Source: Pontimicrobium aquaticum (lineage in GTDB: Bacteria > Bacteroidota > Bacteroidia > Flavobacteriales > Flavobacteriaceae). From it: a stretch of 64,000 bases of DNA. Under the pieces are notes generated by a model. It was given only the letters and a program-made list of their open reading frames with translations. It did not search any database and was not told the DNA's origin. The DNA is taken from assembly GCF_005047595.1 (NCBI RefSeq), contig NZ_SUPL01000005.1, forward strand, positions 186,001 through 250,000, in the 5' to 3' direction. Shown in pieces: positions 9,343 through 18,146 of the stretch (the first letter of the stretch is position 1; each line of letters begins with the position of its first letter). The position numbers were made by a program, and so were the translations under genes.

Positions 9343-9362
9343 TTAAAGAGTTCGTATATTTG
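9333..9362 (+). promoter_or_regulatory. Promoter with both -33 TTG and -7 TATATTTG
   Basis: TTG at 9333-9335 and TATATTTG at 9355-9362 are separated by 19 bases, a full match to the Bacteroidota promoter pattern. It drives the small DUF6341 gene starting at 9387. The -33 element overlaps the first codons of the divergent DUF6427 gene. Confidence 0.72.
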
Positions 9363-9386
9363 CCATGTAAATATAATACTATTACA

Positions 9387-9614
9387 ATGAAAGACTTTTT
9401 TTACGCTATACAAGATTTATTTGTAGATGTTTTATTTGCACCACTAGATGCTTTAAGAATTCTAGAGCTTGACAATTGGTGGGCTGCTAATATTATATCT
9501 TGGATTTTTATCATTATTGGTATGGCTGCATTTACATATTGGATGCTACAACTTAAAGGGTTTAATGATAGAAATGAAGAAGATAAAAGCATCACTTCGC
9601 ACTCTTATCTATAA
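9387..9614 (+). CDS. DUF6341 family small membrane protein
   Basis: The 75-residue protein begins MKDFFYAIQDLFVDVLFAP and has one clear membrane segment (NIISWIFIIIGMAAFTYWML), then a short charged, Ser-rich tail. I recognise the sequence as DUF6341, a Bacteroidota family of unknown function found next to DUF6427. The start at ATG 9387 is preferred over an upstream in-frame TTG because that TTG is part of the -7 promoter box. The last six bases overlap purD on the opposite strand. Confidence 0.82.
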   Translation: MKDFFYAIQDLFVDVLFAPLDALRILELDNWWAANIISWIFIIIGMAAFTYWMLQLKGFNDRNEEDKSITSHSYL

Positions 9615-10880
9615 ATCGAACCCAATATCTTTACGATAATACATCTTATCAAAATGTAGTTTTTCTATGCTTTGGTAAGATTTTTTTATGGCCTCTTTAT
9701 AGGTTGTTCCATAACTAGTAATAGCCATAACGCGACCTCCTGAAGTTACTATGCTACCATTATCTATTTTTGCGCCAGCGTGAAAAGGTATGGAATCTTC
9801 AATATTTTCTACACCTGTAATTACTTTTCCTTTTTCATAGGCTTCTGGATAACCTCCAGATACTAACATGACTGTAGTGGCTGCACGTTCATCTATGTCT
9901 ATATCTACTTTGTTTAATGTTTGATTTGAGATAGCTTGAAAAATTTCAACTAAATCGGTTTTAAGCCTCGGCAATACCACTTCTGTCTCAGGATCTCCCA
10001 TTCGTACATTGTATTCAATCACTTTGGGATCATCACCAACTTTTATCAACCCAATAAACACAAAGCCTTTATATGGTAAATTGTCTTTTTGTAATCCTAG
10101 AATGGTCGGTTTAACAATGTGTTCTTCTATTTTGTTTAAAAATTCTGGTGTAGCAAAAGGTACTGGAGACACTGCTCCCATACCACCAGTATTTAAGCCC
10201 GTATCACCTTCCCCTATGCGTTTGTAATCTTTTGCTGTAGGTAATATTTTATAGTTTTTCCCATCTGTTAACACAAAACAACTTAACTCAATACCATCCA
10301 AAAACTCTTCAATGACCACTTTAGAACTTGCTGCGCCAAACTTAGCATCTACCAACATGTGTTTTAATTCTGTTTTAGCGTCTTCCAGATCTTCTAAAAT
10401 CAACACCCCTTTTCCTGCCGCTAATCCATCTGCTTTTAAAACATAAGGAGGGTTTAAGGTTTCTAAAAACGCATAACCTTCTTCCACATTTGAAGCATTA
10501 AAACTTTGGTAAGCAGCTGTTGGGATATTGTGACGCTGCATAAACTCTTTGGCAAATTCTTTACTGCCTTCTAATTCAGCGGCTGCTTTTTCTGGTCCAA
10601 TAACTGCAACATGTTTTAGCTCGTTATCATTTTTAAAGAAGTCTTGAATCCCTTGCACTAAAGGGTCTTCTGGTCCAACAACAACCATATCAATGCTTTT
10701 TTCCATTACTAGCGATTTTATAGCCTCAAAATCGGTTACACCTATATTGACATTGGTAGCTATTTGAGCTGTTCCTGAATTTCCAGGAGCAACATAAAGT
10801 GATTTACATAAAGGACTTTGGGCAATTTTCCAAGCAAACGTATGCTCTCTTCCGCCTGAACCAAGAATTAAAATAGTCAT
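9609..10880 (-). CDS. purD: Phosphoribosylamine--glycine ligase (GAR synthetase)
   Basis: The 423-residue enzyme should catalyse the ATP-dependent joining of phosphoribosylamine and glycine in purine synthesis. It starts MTILILGSGGREHTFAWKIA, the typical PurD N-terminal domain, and continues with an ATP-grasp domain (VLKADGLAAGKGVLI, NTGGMGAVSPVPF, VIEYNVRMGDPETE). Length matches the family. ATG 10880 is chosen over an in-frame TTG at 10901 because the latter lies in the -7 box TATTTTTG. Confidence 0.96.
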   Translation of the reverse strand: MTILILGSGGREHTFAWKIAQSPLCKSLYVAPGNSGTAQIATNVNIGVTDFEAIKSLVMEKSIDMVVVGPEDPLVQGIQDFFKNDNELKHVAVIGPEKAAAELEGSKEFAKEFMQRHNIPTAAYQSFNASNVEEGYAFLETLNPPYVLKADGLAAGKGVLILEDLEDAKTELKHMLVDAKFGAASSKVVIEEFLDGIELSCFVLTDGKNYKILPTAKDYKRIGEGDTGLNTGGMGAVSPVPFATPEFLNKIEEHIVKPTILGLQKDNLPYKGFVFIGLIKVGDDPKVIEYNVRMGDPETEVVLPRLKTDLVEIFQAISNQTLNKVDIDIDERAATTVMLVSGGYPEAYEKGKVITGVENIEDSIPFHAGAKIDNGSIVTSGGRVMAITSYGTTYKEAIKKSYQSIEKLHFDKMYYRKDIGFDL

Positions 10881-10898
10881 GTTTTTTTGTTGTTTGCG

Positions 10899-10906
10899 CA
10901 AAAATA
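10899..10906 (-). promoter_or_regulatory. -7 promoter box TATTTTTG of purD
   Basis: The minus strand reads TATTTTTG followed by CGC, 18 bases before the purD ATG. Its final TTG is in frame with purD and could be mistaken for a start codon. Confidence 0.6.
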
Positions 10907-10967
10907 AAACTAATGCCTCGAATACACGAATATTTTTTATTTACTTTACAAAAATATCTCAATCATT

Positions 10968-12266
10968 TTGAATGTATTCAATCTTTCCTTAATGCTTCAA
11001 GGCTTTCCAATAAAGAAGGCTAATGCCGAGTTGAGAATGATTCAGCATAAGAATGATGATGACTTTAAAGCGTATGTTCTACAAAAAAAACAAGAGATTC
11101 TGTTATACCATTTAGAGCATAATTCGTTTTACAAATCCTTTGCAAAAAATATACATATTAATAATTGGAATACCGTTCCTGTTATGACAAAGCGTGATTT
11201 ACAGCAACCATTACATAAAAGACTTTCAAAGGGTTATACTGTAAACAATGTCTATATTAACAAAACATCTGGTTCTTCTGGTGATCCTTTTATGTTTGCT
11301 AAAGACAAATTTTGCCACGCAATGACTTGGGCTATATTTAAAGAATGGTATGGATGGTACGCTATATTTAATGCAAAACAAGCGCGTTTTTACGGAATAC
11401 CTTTAAACAAAAAAGGGTATTACAAAGAGCGATTAAAAGATTATATATCTAATCGTTATCGATTTAATGTGTTTGATTTGTCTGAAAAGGCCTTTGATCT
11501 ATGGATTAGAAAATTTTCTAAAACTAGGTTTGAATTTATTACTGGTTATACTTCGGTTATTGTTGCCTTTGCTAAGTATTTAATAAAAAATGAAATTATT
11601 CTTTTAGAGGTCTGTTCCACATTAAAAGCATGTTTACCAACCTCTGAAATGCTTTCGGATGATGATAAACTATTACTGGAAAAAGCATTTAACATTCCCA
11701 TAGTTAACGAATATGGTTCTGCTGAATTTGGACTAATTGCACTTGAAAAAAACCAACAATGGGTATTAAACAACTTGAATCTTTATGTTGAAATTTTAGA
11801 TGATGATGGACATGTTTTACCTTATGGAGAAGAGGGACGCATTGTCATTACGGATTTATTCAATAAAGCGCATCCTTTTATTAGATATGATATTGGAGAC
11901 ATAGGCAGCATAGAGCACATTGACTCTAAGCTAACGGTATTGAAAACACTTGTTGGAAGAAAAGAGGATTATGTAACACTACCTAGCGGAAAAACAGCAC
12001 CTGGACTATCATTTTACTACGTTACAAAATCTGTAATGCAAGATGATGGATTAATTCAGGAAATTAAAGTGATACAGCACACACTAAATACGTTTGAAAT
12101 TCAGTATGTTGCTGATTACGAATTAAATGAAAATCAGAAAACAACAATTAAAAATGCCTCTGAAACATACTTAGAACCTGGAATTGAAATTCTCTTTACT
12201 AAAAAAAACAGTTTACAACGTACTAAAAAAGGTAAACTGAAGCAGTTTACGTCGCATATTAATTAG
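10968..12266 (+). CDS. CapK-like phenylacetate--CoA ligase family protein
   Basis: The 432-residue protein belongs to the adenylate-forming PaaK/CapK group. It has the phosphate-binding loop TSGSSGDPF, the aromatic/acidic motif NEYGSAEFG and the RYDIGD motif. CapK proteins are recurrent in polysaccharide loci, and this gene is the plus-strand edge of the exopolysaccharide region. The substrate is not predictable. The frame opens at a TTG (10968) and the next in-frame ATG is at 10992; residues from TTG (NVFNLSLMLQGFPI) resemble the family N-terminus, so I keep the TTG with caution. A hairpin with a T run follows the stop codon. Confidence 0.82.
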   Translation: MNVFNLSLMLQGFPIKKANAELRMIQHKNDDDFKAYVLQKKQEILLYHLEHNSFYKSFAKNIHINNWNTVPVMTKRDLQQPLHKRLSKGYTVNNVYINKTSGSSGDPFMFAKDKFCHAMTWAIFKEWYGWYAIFNAKQARFYGIPLNKKGYYKERLKDYISNRYRFNVFDLSEKAFDLWIRKFSKTRFEFITGYTSVIVAFAKYLIKNEIILLEVCSTLKACLPTSEMLSDDDKLLLEKAFNIPIVNEYGSAEFGLIALEKNQQWVLNNLNLYVEILDDDGHVLPYGEEGRIVITDLFNKAHPFIRYDIGDIGSIEHIDSKLTVLKTLVGRKEDYVTLPSGKTAPGLSFYYVTKSVMQDDGLIQEIKVIQHTLNTFEIQYVADYELNENQKTTIKNASETYLEPGIEILFTKKNSLQRTKKGKLKQFTSHIN

Positions 12267-12291
12267 GTTATATAATGCAAAAACAATTTGT

Positions 12292-12317
12292 CAACATGAA
12301 TGTTGTTTCTTTTTTTA
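12292..12317 (+). terminator. Probable terminator after the CapK-like gene
   Basis: CAACA pairs with TGTTG around a four-base loop and is followed by TTTCTTTTTTT on the plus strand, 25 bases after the stop codon. The stem is short, so confidence is moderate. Confidence 0.5.
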
Positions 12318-12322
12318 TGAAA

Positions 12323-12364
12323 CACTTCTCGATACAAAATTCATTCTGAATTTCACTCGAAGTG
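12323..12364. repeat. Intergenic palindrome between convergent genes
   Basis: CACTTCTCGA at the left end pairs with TCGAAGTG at the right, with a two-base bulge. An inner perfect stem AAATTCA/TGAATTT sits between them. No T run follows on either strand. It is unlike a simple terminator and looks like a dispersed palindromic element. It lies between the CapK-like gene and the convergent GT2 gene. Confidence 0.5.
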
Positions 12365-12381
12365 ACAAATAAATAGTTAAA

Positions 12382-13149
12382 CTAAGTGGGTTTTATTCTT
12401 TTTGTTTGCTTTGATTTTACAAAGAAGTATTCATAGAAAAACAACACTAAATACTTTACTGATTTAAAAAAACCAAATCCTAATTCTTTATTATACATAT
12501 TAAAATTATGTGTTACCAATGCAAATTTATTAGAGGACACAGACCCTTTTCTAACTCTATAATAGGCCAAAGATTCCTTAATGCCTATGGCTTTACCTCC
12601 TTTTTTTATGGCATTGAGCCACATCACCCAATCCTGTCGCTTTTTTATCCCTGGCATATATATCTTTCCCAGCCTTTCAGCATTATAAAGGCCTGTTAAA
12701 TTACCTATGTAGTTGCATTTCAACTGTTTTCTGTAAGACAGTTTAGGTAAAGCCTCTACAATTTTATTTAAAGGCTTACCTTCTTCATTAATAAGTTCAT
12801 AGGATGAAAAACAGATAGCTTTGGCTTTAGACCTCATGTACTCTAGTTGTTTTTCTAACTTATGGGGTTTCCAAATATCATCAGAGTCTAAAAAAGCTAT
12901 GTAATTACCCTTGGCTGCTTTAATGGCTGTGTTTCTTGCTGCCCCAGCACCAAGGTTTTGAGTTTGCTTTATGAGTTTTATCCGATTGTCTTTTTTGGAA
13001 AACTCTGAAATGATGTTATAGGAATTGTCAGTAGAAGCATCATCAACGATAATGAGTTCCCAGTCTTGATATGTTTGATTGATTACAGATGTTATAGAAG
13101 CTGCAATATATGGTTCTGAATTGTATGATGGCATTATAATTGAAACCAT
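12382..13149 (-). CDS. Glycosyltransferase family 2
   Basis: The 255-residue enzyme has the GT-A fold signature: MVSIIMPSYNSEPYI, then the nucleotide-binding IIVDDASTDNS, then the metal-binding LDSDDIW near residue 88. It ends with basic residues and has no clear membrane span. It probably adds one sugar to the lipid-linked repeat unit of the polysaccharide. It directly follows the initiating phosphotransferase gene with no gap, so it may add the second sugar. This is the last gene of the minus-strand locus. Confidence 0.9.
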   Translation of the reverse strand: MVSIIMPSYNSEPYIAASITSVINQTYQDWELIIVDDASTDNSYNIISEFSKKDNRIKLIKQTQNLGAGAARNTAIKAAKGNYIAFLDSDDIWKPHKLEKQLEYMRSKAKAICFSSYELINEEGKPLNKIVEALPKLSYRKQLKCNYIGNLTGLYNAERLGKIYMPGIKKRQDWVMWLNAIKKGGKAIGIKESLAYYRVRKGSVSSNKFALVTHNFNMYNKELGFGFFKSVKYLVLFFYEYFFVKSKQTKRIKPT

Positions 13150-14502
13150 CTAGTAAGCTTTTTCTTCTCCTTTTAAAGCATTTATAAAGGTTTGTAGTAT
13201 TATTTTCAAGTCAAGGAATATAGACCAGTTTTCGATATAAAAAATATCAAACTTTACTCTTCCAATAATATCTTTATCGGTTTCAACTTCACCTCTATAA
13301 CCACTAACTTGCGCCAAACCAGTAATACCAGGTTTTACAAAATGACGCACCATAAATTTATCGATGCGTTGTGCGTACATATCTGTATGGCTTACCATGT
13401 GTGGTCTTGGACCTACTACAGACATATCTCCAAATAATACATTATAAAATTGAGGTAGCTCATCAATGCTTGTTTTTCGTATGAACTTTCCAACTTTTGT
13501 TACTCGATGGTCTCCTTTGGTCGCTTGATGTAAATGTGCATTTTTATTAGGAGTCATTGATCTAAATTTATAACACGCAAACTCTTTATAGTTAAACCCA
13601 TTTCTTGTTTGCTTAAAAAACACTGGTCCTTTAGATTCTAGTTTTATAATAATTGCTAGAATAGGTGTTAACCAAGATAAAATAAAAACTATAATTGCAG
13701 AGGCAAAAATGATATCGAATAACCTTTTAATAAATGTATTTATTGGTTCTTGAAGAGGGATGGTTCTTATAGATAAGATTGGGATATAATCGTAATATTC
13801 ATACTTCAATTTCTTGGTAAAGATATCTTTGTTATCAGGAATAAACTTCACCTCTCTCAAATTATTGTCTGCAAAATCTACTAGATCATTTATTTGCTTA
13901 TTCGACAATTGTGATGCTGAAAAATATATCTCATCTATATTATTATCAATTATATAATTAAAACACTTGGTTAAATCATTGTCATTTTTTTCAACCTCAA
14001 ATTGCTTTATAAAACTATAACCAAATTCTGGTCTGTATTTAAAAATATCTATTAGCTGTCTTACCTTTTCATTGTCACCAATCACAATCACATTTCTTCT
14101 ATTACCTCCTAATTTTGATCGATATTTTTTCAGTAAAAAGAATGATGAAATCTTAAATAATAATAGTAATAAAAAAACAGCCATTAAATACTGTCCTAGA
14201 GCTAAACGACTAATATTGGGTTGCTTAAAAAAGCCTATAAATGCATAGGCCATTAATGCATATAAAATAATTTGCCTAAAGAGGATTATAAATAATTGCA
14301 CAACCTTAGTATGTCTGCGCACATTATAATAGTGATTCTTAAAAGAAATGACAGCCCAGGATAAAGAAATATAGGCTAGAAAAACATAAATATCTGTAAT
14401 ATTAATTGCAAAAAAAGGAAGGATGCTAATAATAATTAACAAGTCTGCCAAGAAAAATAATGGTGTGATTAAATTTGAATATCGTCGTTGTTTATAGGCC
14501 AC
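13150..14502 (-). CDS. Polyprenyl-phosphate sugar-1-phosphate transferase (WcaJ-type initiating enzyme)
   Basis: The 450-residue protein has four N-terminal membrane segments, a cytoplasmic nucleotide-binding-like middle domain (NVIVIGDNEKVRQL), one more membrane segment near residue 280, and a C-terminal bacterial sugar transferase domain with KFRSMTPN, SIDELPQFYNVLFGDMSVVG and PRPH. This is the polyisoprenyl-phosphate hexose-1-phosphate transferase architecture that starts repeat-unit synthesis on undecaprenyl phosphate. The transferred sugar is probably glucose or galactose but cannot be fixed from sequence. It lies one base after the UDP-glucuronate decarboxylase gene. Confidence 0.92.
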   Translation of the reverse strand: MAYKQRRYSNLITPLFFLADLLIIISILPFFAINITDIYVFLAYISLSWAVISFKNHYYNVRRHTKVVQLFIILFRQIILYALMAYAFIGFFKQPNISRLALGQYLMAVFLLLLLFKISSFFLLKKYRSKLGGNRRNVIVIGDNEKVRQLIDIFKYRPEFGYSFIKQFEVEKNDNDLTKCFNYIIDNNIDEIYFSASQLSNKQINDLVDFADNNLREVKFIPDNKDIFTKKLKYEYYDYIPILSIRTIPLQEPINTFIKRLFDIIFASAIIVFILSWLTPILAIIIKLESKGPVFFKQTRNGFNYKEFACYKFRSMTPNKNAHLHQATKGDHRVTKVGKFIRKTSIDELPQFYNVLFGDMSVVGPRPHMVSHTDMYAQRIDKFMVRHFVKPGITGLAQVSGYRGEVETDKDIIGRVKFDIFYIENWSIFLDLKIILQTFINALKGEEKAY

Positions 14503-14503
14503 A

Positions 14504-15490
14504 TTATTTTTTTATATGGTTGGTAAAATCTTTATGCTCTCTTTTATAAAGTTTTTCTTTAGATAAACTTTTAAAATATTCGAACGTTCTTTTCATGCCT
14601 TCACTTCTTCCAATTTGAGGCTCCCAGTCTAAGACCTTTTTTGCCAAGCTAATATCTGGTTGTCGCTGTAACGGGTCGTCTATAGGCAATTCCTTAAAAA
14701 CGATCTTCTGATTTGTTCCTGTAAGTTTAATAATTTCTTTAGTAAACTCCAAGATAGTAATTTCATCAGGATTTCCAATATTAACGGGGTACACATAATC
14801 ACTAAACAGTAACCTATAAATCCCTTCAACTTGGTCGTCAACATAACAAAACGATCGCGTTTGCAAGCCATCCCCAAAAACGGTTAAATCCTCACCACGT
14901 AATGCTTGTCCCATAAAAGCAGGAATCACGCGTCCGTCGTTTAATCGCATCCTTGGACCATAGGTGTTAAAAATTCGTACAATTCTGGTTTCCAATCCAT
15001 GAAATCTATGGTAAGCCATGGTAATGGATTCTTGAAAACGTTTGGCTTCATCATACACGCCTCTTGGACCTATGGTGCTAACATTTCCGTAATACTCTTC
15101 AGATTGCGGATGTACTAATGGGTCACCATATACCTCAGATGTTGAAGCAATTAAAATCCGCGCTTGTTTGGCTTTAGCCAACCCTAATAAATTATGAGTT
15201 CCTAAAGATCCTACTTTAAGTGTTTGAATGGGTATTTTTAAGTAATCAATAGGGCTTGCTGGAGAGGCAAAATGCAAGATGTAATCCAAGTCGCCTTCTA
15301 TAGCAATAAACTCGGTAACATCATGTTCAATAAACTTAAAATTTGGGTGCTTAGAAAGATGGGAAATATTAGAAACGTCACCCGTAATAAAGTTATCCAT
15401 GCCAATGACGAAAAACCCTTCATTGACAAATCGGTCGCACAAATGCGATCCTAAAAATCCTGCAGCTCCTGTTATTAAAACTCTTTTCAA
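14504..15490 (-). CDS. UDP-glucuronate decarboxylase (UDP-xylose synthase)
   Basis: The 328-residue SDR enzyme has the NAD-binding motif [10 protein letters not shown], the catalytic triad including YDEAK, and the UXS-type segments [12 protein letters not shown] and [19 protein letters not shown]. It should turn UDP-glucuronate into UDP-xylose; the UDP-glucose dehydrogenase that makes its substrate is encoded just upstream. The start codon is TTG, fixed by the conserved [12 protein letters not shown]-terminus, with no alternative ATG nearby. The repeats of a small four-helix-bundle cassette begin directly at this start, which may explain the weak start codon. Confidence 0.93.
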   Translation of the reverse strand: MKRVLITGAAGFLGSHLCDRFVNEGFFVIGMDNFITGDVSNISHLSKHPNFKFIEHDVTEFIAIEGDLDYILHFASPASPIDYLKIPIQTLKVGSLGTHNLLGLAKAKQARILIASTSEVYGDPLVHPQSEEYYGNVSTIGPRGVYDEAKRFQESITMAYHRFHGLETRIVRIFNTYGPRMRLNDGRVIPAFMGQALRGEDLTVFGDGLQTRSFCYVDDQVEGIYRLLFSDYVYPVNIGNPDEITILEFTKEIIKLTGTNQKIVFKELPIDDPLQRQPDISLAKKVLDWEPQIGRSEGMKRTFEYFKSLSKEKLYKREHKDFTNHIKK

Positions 15491-15557
15491 TGGTTAAATG
15501 GTTGAATGACGGAATGACATAATGATGGAATGATGGAATGCCGAAAGCATTAAGGGT
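15491..15557. repeat. Short tandem repeats flanking the first four-helix-bundle gene (left)
   Basis: Units related to GGTTGAATGA and GGAATGA are repeated in tandem, starting at the UXS start codon. On the other side of the small gene (15951-15998), related units (ATTGAATGA, ATAATGA) occur in inverted orientation. The pair brackets the gene like an imperfect inverted repeat. Confidence 0.6.
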
Positions 15558-15950
15558 CTATTTGTTACCATACGCTGAGCTTTTTGCTTTAGATACTATT
15601 TTTATTATCTCATTTGCTTCTGCTAAAAGTCTTTCAAATTCATTTGTTTGACTGGACAAAGCCGTGTCTTTTATGACCTCTAACCAAAATTCTGATTCAT
15701 CAGCCTCTTCTACGACAATGCATATTTTACTAAAAAATTCTCTTTTAGATCTTGCTCTACATGCCGCACGATAATTTGCGCCAGTTGATGTAGCCGATTT
15801 AACCAATTGATACGTGATAACTGATGATGCCTTGTTAGGTTTTAATGAATCACAAAAACATATAATATCCACAGAAAACTTCTTGGTTCTTTGTTTCATG
15901 CTCTCAACAAACATTTCTCTTTCTGTCATTTGATTATTTACATCACTCAT
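15558..15950 (-). CDS. Four-helix-bundle protein (23S rRNA intervening-sequence protein family)
   Basis: The 130-residue all-helical protein has the family core GANYRAACRARSKREFFSKI followed by EEADESEFWLEVI. I recognise this as the four-helix-bundle family that includes proteins encoded in 23S rRNA intervening sequences and the Avd protein of diversity-generating retroelements. Its function here is unknown. No reverse transcriptase is nearby. The gene is inserted between ugd and the UDP-glucuronate decarboxylase gene and is flanked by inverted short tandem repeats. A second, divergent member is at 35634-35993 in the same locus. Confidence 0.85.
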   Translation of the reverse strand: MSDVNNQMTEREMFVESMKQRTKKFSVDIICFCDSLKPNKASSVITYQLVKSATSTGANYRAACRARSKREFFSKICIVVEEADESEFWLEVIKDTALSSQTNEFERLLAEANEIIKIVSKAKSSAYGNK

Positions 15951-15998
15951 TAACTCACTATATCATTGGTCATTATATCATTCAATCATTATCTAGCA
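15951..15998. repeat. Short repeats flanking the first four-helix-bundle gene (right)
   Basis: On the minus strand this segment contains ATTGAATGATATAATGA and further ATGA units, which resemble the plus-strand units at 15491-15557. It fills the gap up to the ugd stop codon. Confidence 0.55.
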
Positions 15999-17309
15999 TT
16001 ATTTGGTCGTCTTTCGCCCTATCGAGTAATACGTAAATCCTTCGTTTTGCATATCTTCTACTTCAAATAAATTTCTTCCATCGAAGATTACAGGTGCCTT
16101 TAAAAGCGTTTTTAACTTGTTGAAATCCGGGGTTCTAAAAATGCTCCATTCGGTACATATGATCAAGGCATCTGCGTTATTAGCTGCGTCGTATTTGTTT
16201 AATGCATAGGTTAGCTGCTCACCAAACTTACGCTTTACATTTGGCATGGCTTCAGGGTCGAACACCTGTATGTTAGCCCCTTTTTGTAATAGGTCTTCAA
16301 TAATGTATAATGCTGGTGCCTCTCTAATATCGTCGGTTTCTGGCTTAAATGCCAATCCCCAAACAGCAAACGTTTCACCCTTAATATCGCCATTAAAATG
16401 TGATTCGATTCTTGGAATGAGTATCTTTTTTTGAACATCGTTTACCTTTATCACTGCATTTAAAATATCAAAGTGATGCCCAACGTCTATACCAGATTTA
16501 TGTAATGCCTTTACGTCTTTAGGGAAACAAGAACCTCCATAACCAATACCTGGAAATAAGAAACGTTTGCCAATACGCGAATCGGTTCCCATACCCATAC
16601 GTACTTTATCGACATTGGCACCAACTTTTTCGCAAAAATTGGCAATCTCGTTCATAAACGTAATCTTGGTCGCTAAAAATGAATTGGCTGCATACTTCGT
16701 GAGTTCAGCACTGCGCTCATCCATCACGATGATTGGATTCCCCGAACGTACAAAGGGTTTGTACAGCTTTTTCATCAAGTTAATTGCCTTCTCCGATTCT
16801 GACCCAATTACGATACGTTCTGGCTTTAAAAAATCATCCACAGCAAAGCCTTCTCTTAAAAATTCTGGATTTGACACTACATCAAAATCAACATTGGTTT
16901 CACTAGAAATGACCTCAGTAACTTTATCGGCTGTTCCTACAGGCACTGTGCTCTTGTCAACAATCACTTTATACGATTGTATTTTTTGTCCAATCTCTTT
17001 AGCGACACCTAATACGTATGATAGATCGGCCGAACCGTCTTCATCTTCAGGTGTTGGTAATGCTAAAAAGATAATATCACCATGCTCCAACCCTTCCTCT
17101 AAACTCGTAGAAAACGTTAAGCGGCCTGCTTTAATATTTCTTTCAAACAGCACATCCAAATGAGGCTCGTAAATAGGCACCTCTCCCTGTTGCATTTGCT
17201 GTACTTTGTCTTCATTGATGTCTATACAAAGTACTTCGTTGCCTGTTTCTGCCAAACAGGTTCCTGTCACTAAGCCTACATATCCTGTGCCAATAACTGC
17301 TATTTTCAT
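15999..17309 (-). CDS. ugd: UDP-glucose 6-dehydrogenase
   Basis: The 436-residue enzyme oxidises UDP-glucose to UDP-glucuronate with NAD. It has the N-terminal dinucleotide-binding motif GTGYVGLVTG, the central substrate region and the catalytic Cys in GIGYGGSCFPKD. The C-terminal domain carries WGLAFKPETDDIREAPA. It should feed the UDP-glucuronate decarboxylase encoded next. ATG 17309 (MKIAVIGTGYVG) is preferred; a TTG 21 bases upstream is in frame but belongs to a -7 box. The promoter suggests internal transcription of this part of the locus. Confidence 0.95.
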   Translation of the reverse strand: MKIAVIGTGYVGLVTGTCLAETGNEVLCIDINEDKVQQMQQGEVPIYEPHLDVLFERNIKAGRLTFSTSLEEGLEHGDIIFLALPTPEDEDGSADLSYVLGVAKEIGQKIQSYKVIVDKSTVPVGTADKVTEVISSETNVDFDVVSNPEFLREGFAVDDFLKPERIVIGSESEKAINLMKKLYKPFVRSGNPIIVMDERSAELTKYAANSFLATKITFMNEIANFCEKVGANVDKVRMGMGTDSRIGKRFLFPGIGYGGSCFPKDVKALHKSGIDVGHHFDILNAVIKVNDVQKKILIPRIESHFNGDIKGETFAVWGLAFKPETDDIREAPALYIIEDLLQKGANIQVFDPEAMPNVKRKFGEQLTYALNKYDAANNADALIICTEWSIFRTPDFNKLKTLLKAPVIFDGRNLFEVEDMQNEGFTYYSIGRKTTK

Positions 17310-17327
17310 TCTCAATTTTTTACATGA

Positions 17328-17335
17328 CAAAAATA
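17328..17335 (-). promoter_or_regulatory. -7 promoter box TATTTTTG of ugd
   Basis: The minus strand reads TATTTTTG, 18 bases before the ugd ATG, in the 84-base gap after the GT26 gene. It suggests an internal promoter in the polysaccharide locus. Confidence 0.55.
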
Positions 17336-17393
17336 GAAAAGTACGACAAGAAATAAGACTTTAATAGTAAAAATATGACTAACTGTACTACTT

Positions 17394-18146
17394 TTAAACC
17401 TTTTTACTATTCTTGAAAAGCTTTTCTTTTAGAACTAAAACAATAAACTTAGAGTTCCCTATTAAATAACGCTTCCACATACGCTTGGGTTCTTGAATAA
17501 ATCGATAAAACCATTCCAGTCCAGATTTTTGCATCCATAATGGTGCACGCTTCACTTTACCCGCAACAACATCAAAACTACCTCCTACACCCATAATAAA
17601 ATTAACATTTCCCAAAATACTCTTGTTCTCGTATAGGAAGTTTTCTTTGGTAGGAGAACTAATGGCAACAAATAATATATTCGCGCCACTATTGGCTATT
17701 TGTTTTGCAATGTCTTTTTCTTCTTCTCTTTTAAAATACCCATTTCTATATCCAGCAATGATCTTAGAAGAATATTGTTCGGAATAAATTTCTACTACTT
17801 TTTTAACCACCTCTTCTTTAGCTCCGAAAAAAAATATTTTATGCCTTTGTTTATGCGCAAACCTTACCAAATTAACCATCAAATCAATCCCTGCTACACG
17901 TTCTTTTAATGGTTTGCCTAAAAATTTTGATGCCCAAACTACAGCCTGCCCATCTGCATTTATTACATCGCTTTCATTAACACTTTGCCTAAGTTGCGTA
18001 TCGTTTTGAAGCGCTACAATTTTCCCTGCGTTAACAACTACGTGATGTATTTGTTCGTTTTTAGCAATAGCCTCCTGAATAACTTCTAAAGTGTCATTCA
18101 TTGCAAGATTATCAATGGTAGTATTTAAAATAGAAATTCTATTCAT
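17394..18146 (-). CDS. WecG/TagA/CpsF family glycosyltransferase (GT26)
   Basis: The 250-residue protein shows GT26 motifs: VVNAGKIVALQND, then NADGQAVVWASKFLG, then RVAGIDLM, and FFFGAKEEVV in the second half. Members transfer N-acetylmannosaminuronic acid or ManNAc to a lipid-linked acceptor. Because wecB and wecC (for UDP-ManNAcA) are in the same locus, this enzyme is a good candidate for the ManNAcA transferase. Eight bases of its start overlap the upstream gene, so the two are translated together. Confidence 0.9.
   Translation of the reverse strand: MNRISILNTTIDNLAMNDTLEVIQEAIAKNEQIHHVVVNAGKIVALQNDTQLRQSVNESDVINADGQAVVWASKFLGKPLKERVAGIDLMVNLVRFAHKQRHKIFFFGAKEEVVKKVVEIYSEQYSSKIIAGYRNGYFKREEEKDIAKQIANSGANILFVAISSPTKENFLYENKSILGNVNFIMGVGGSFDVVAGKVKRAPLWMQKSGLEWFYRFIQEPKRMWKRYLIGNSKFIVLVLKEKLFKNSKKV

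Noticed and set aside
15558-15950. Four-helix-bundle protein as Avd of a diversity-generating retroelement
   Set aside because: No reverse transcriptase or template/variable repeat pair is seen nearby; only the protein fold is shared.
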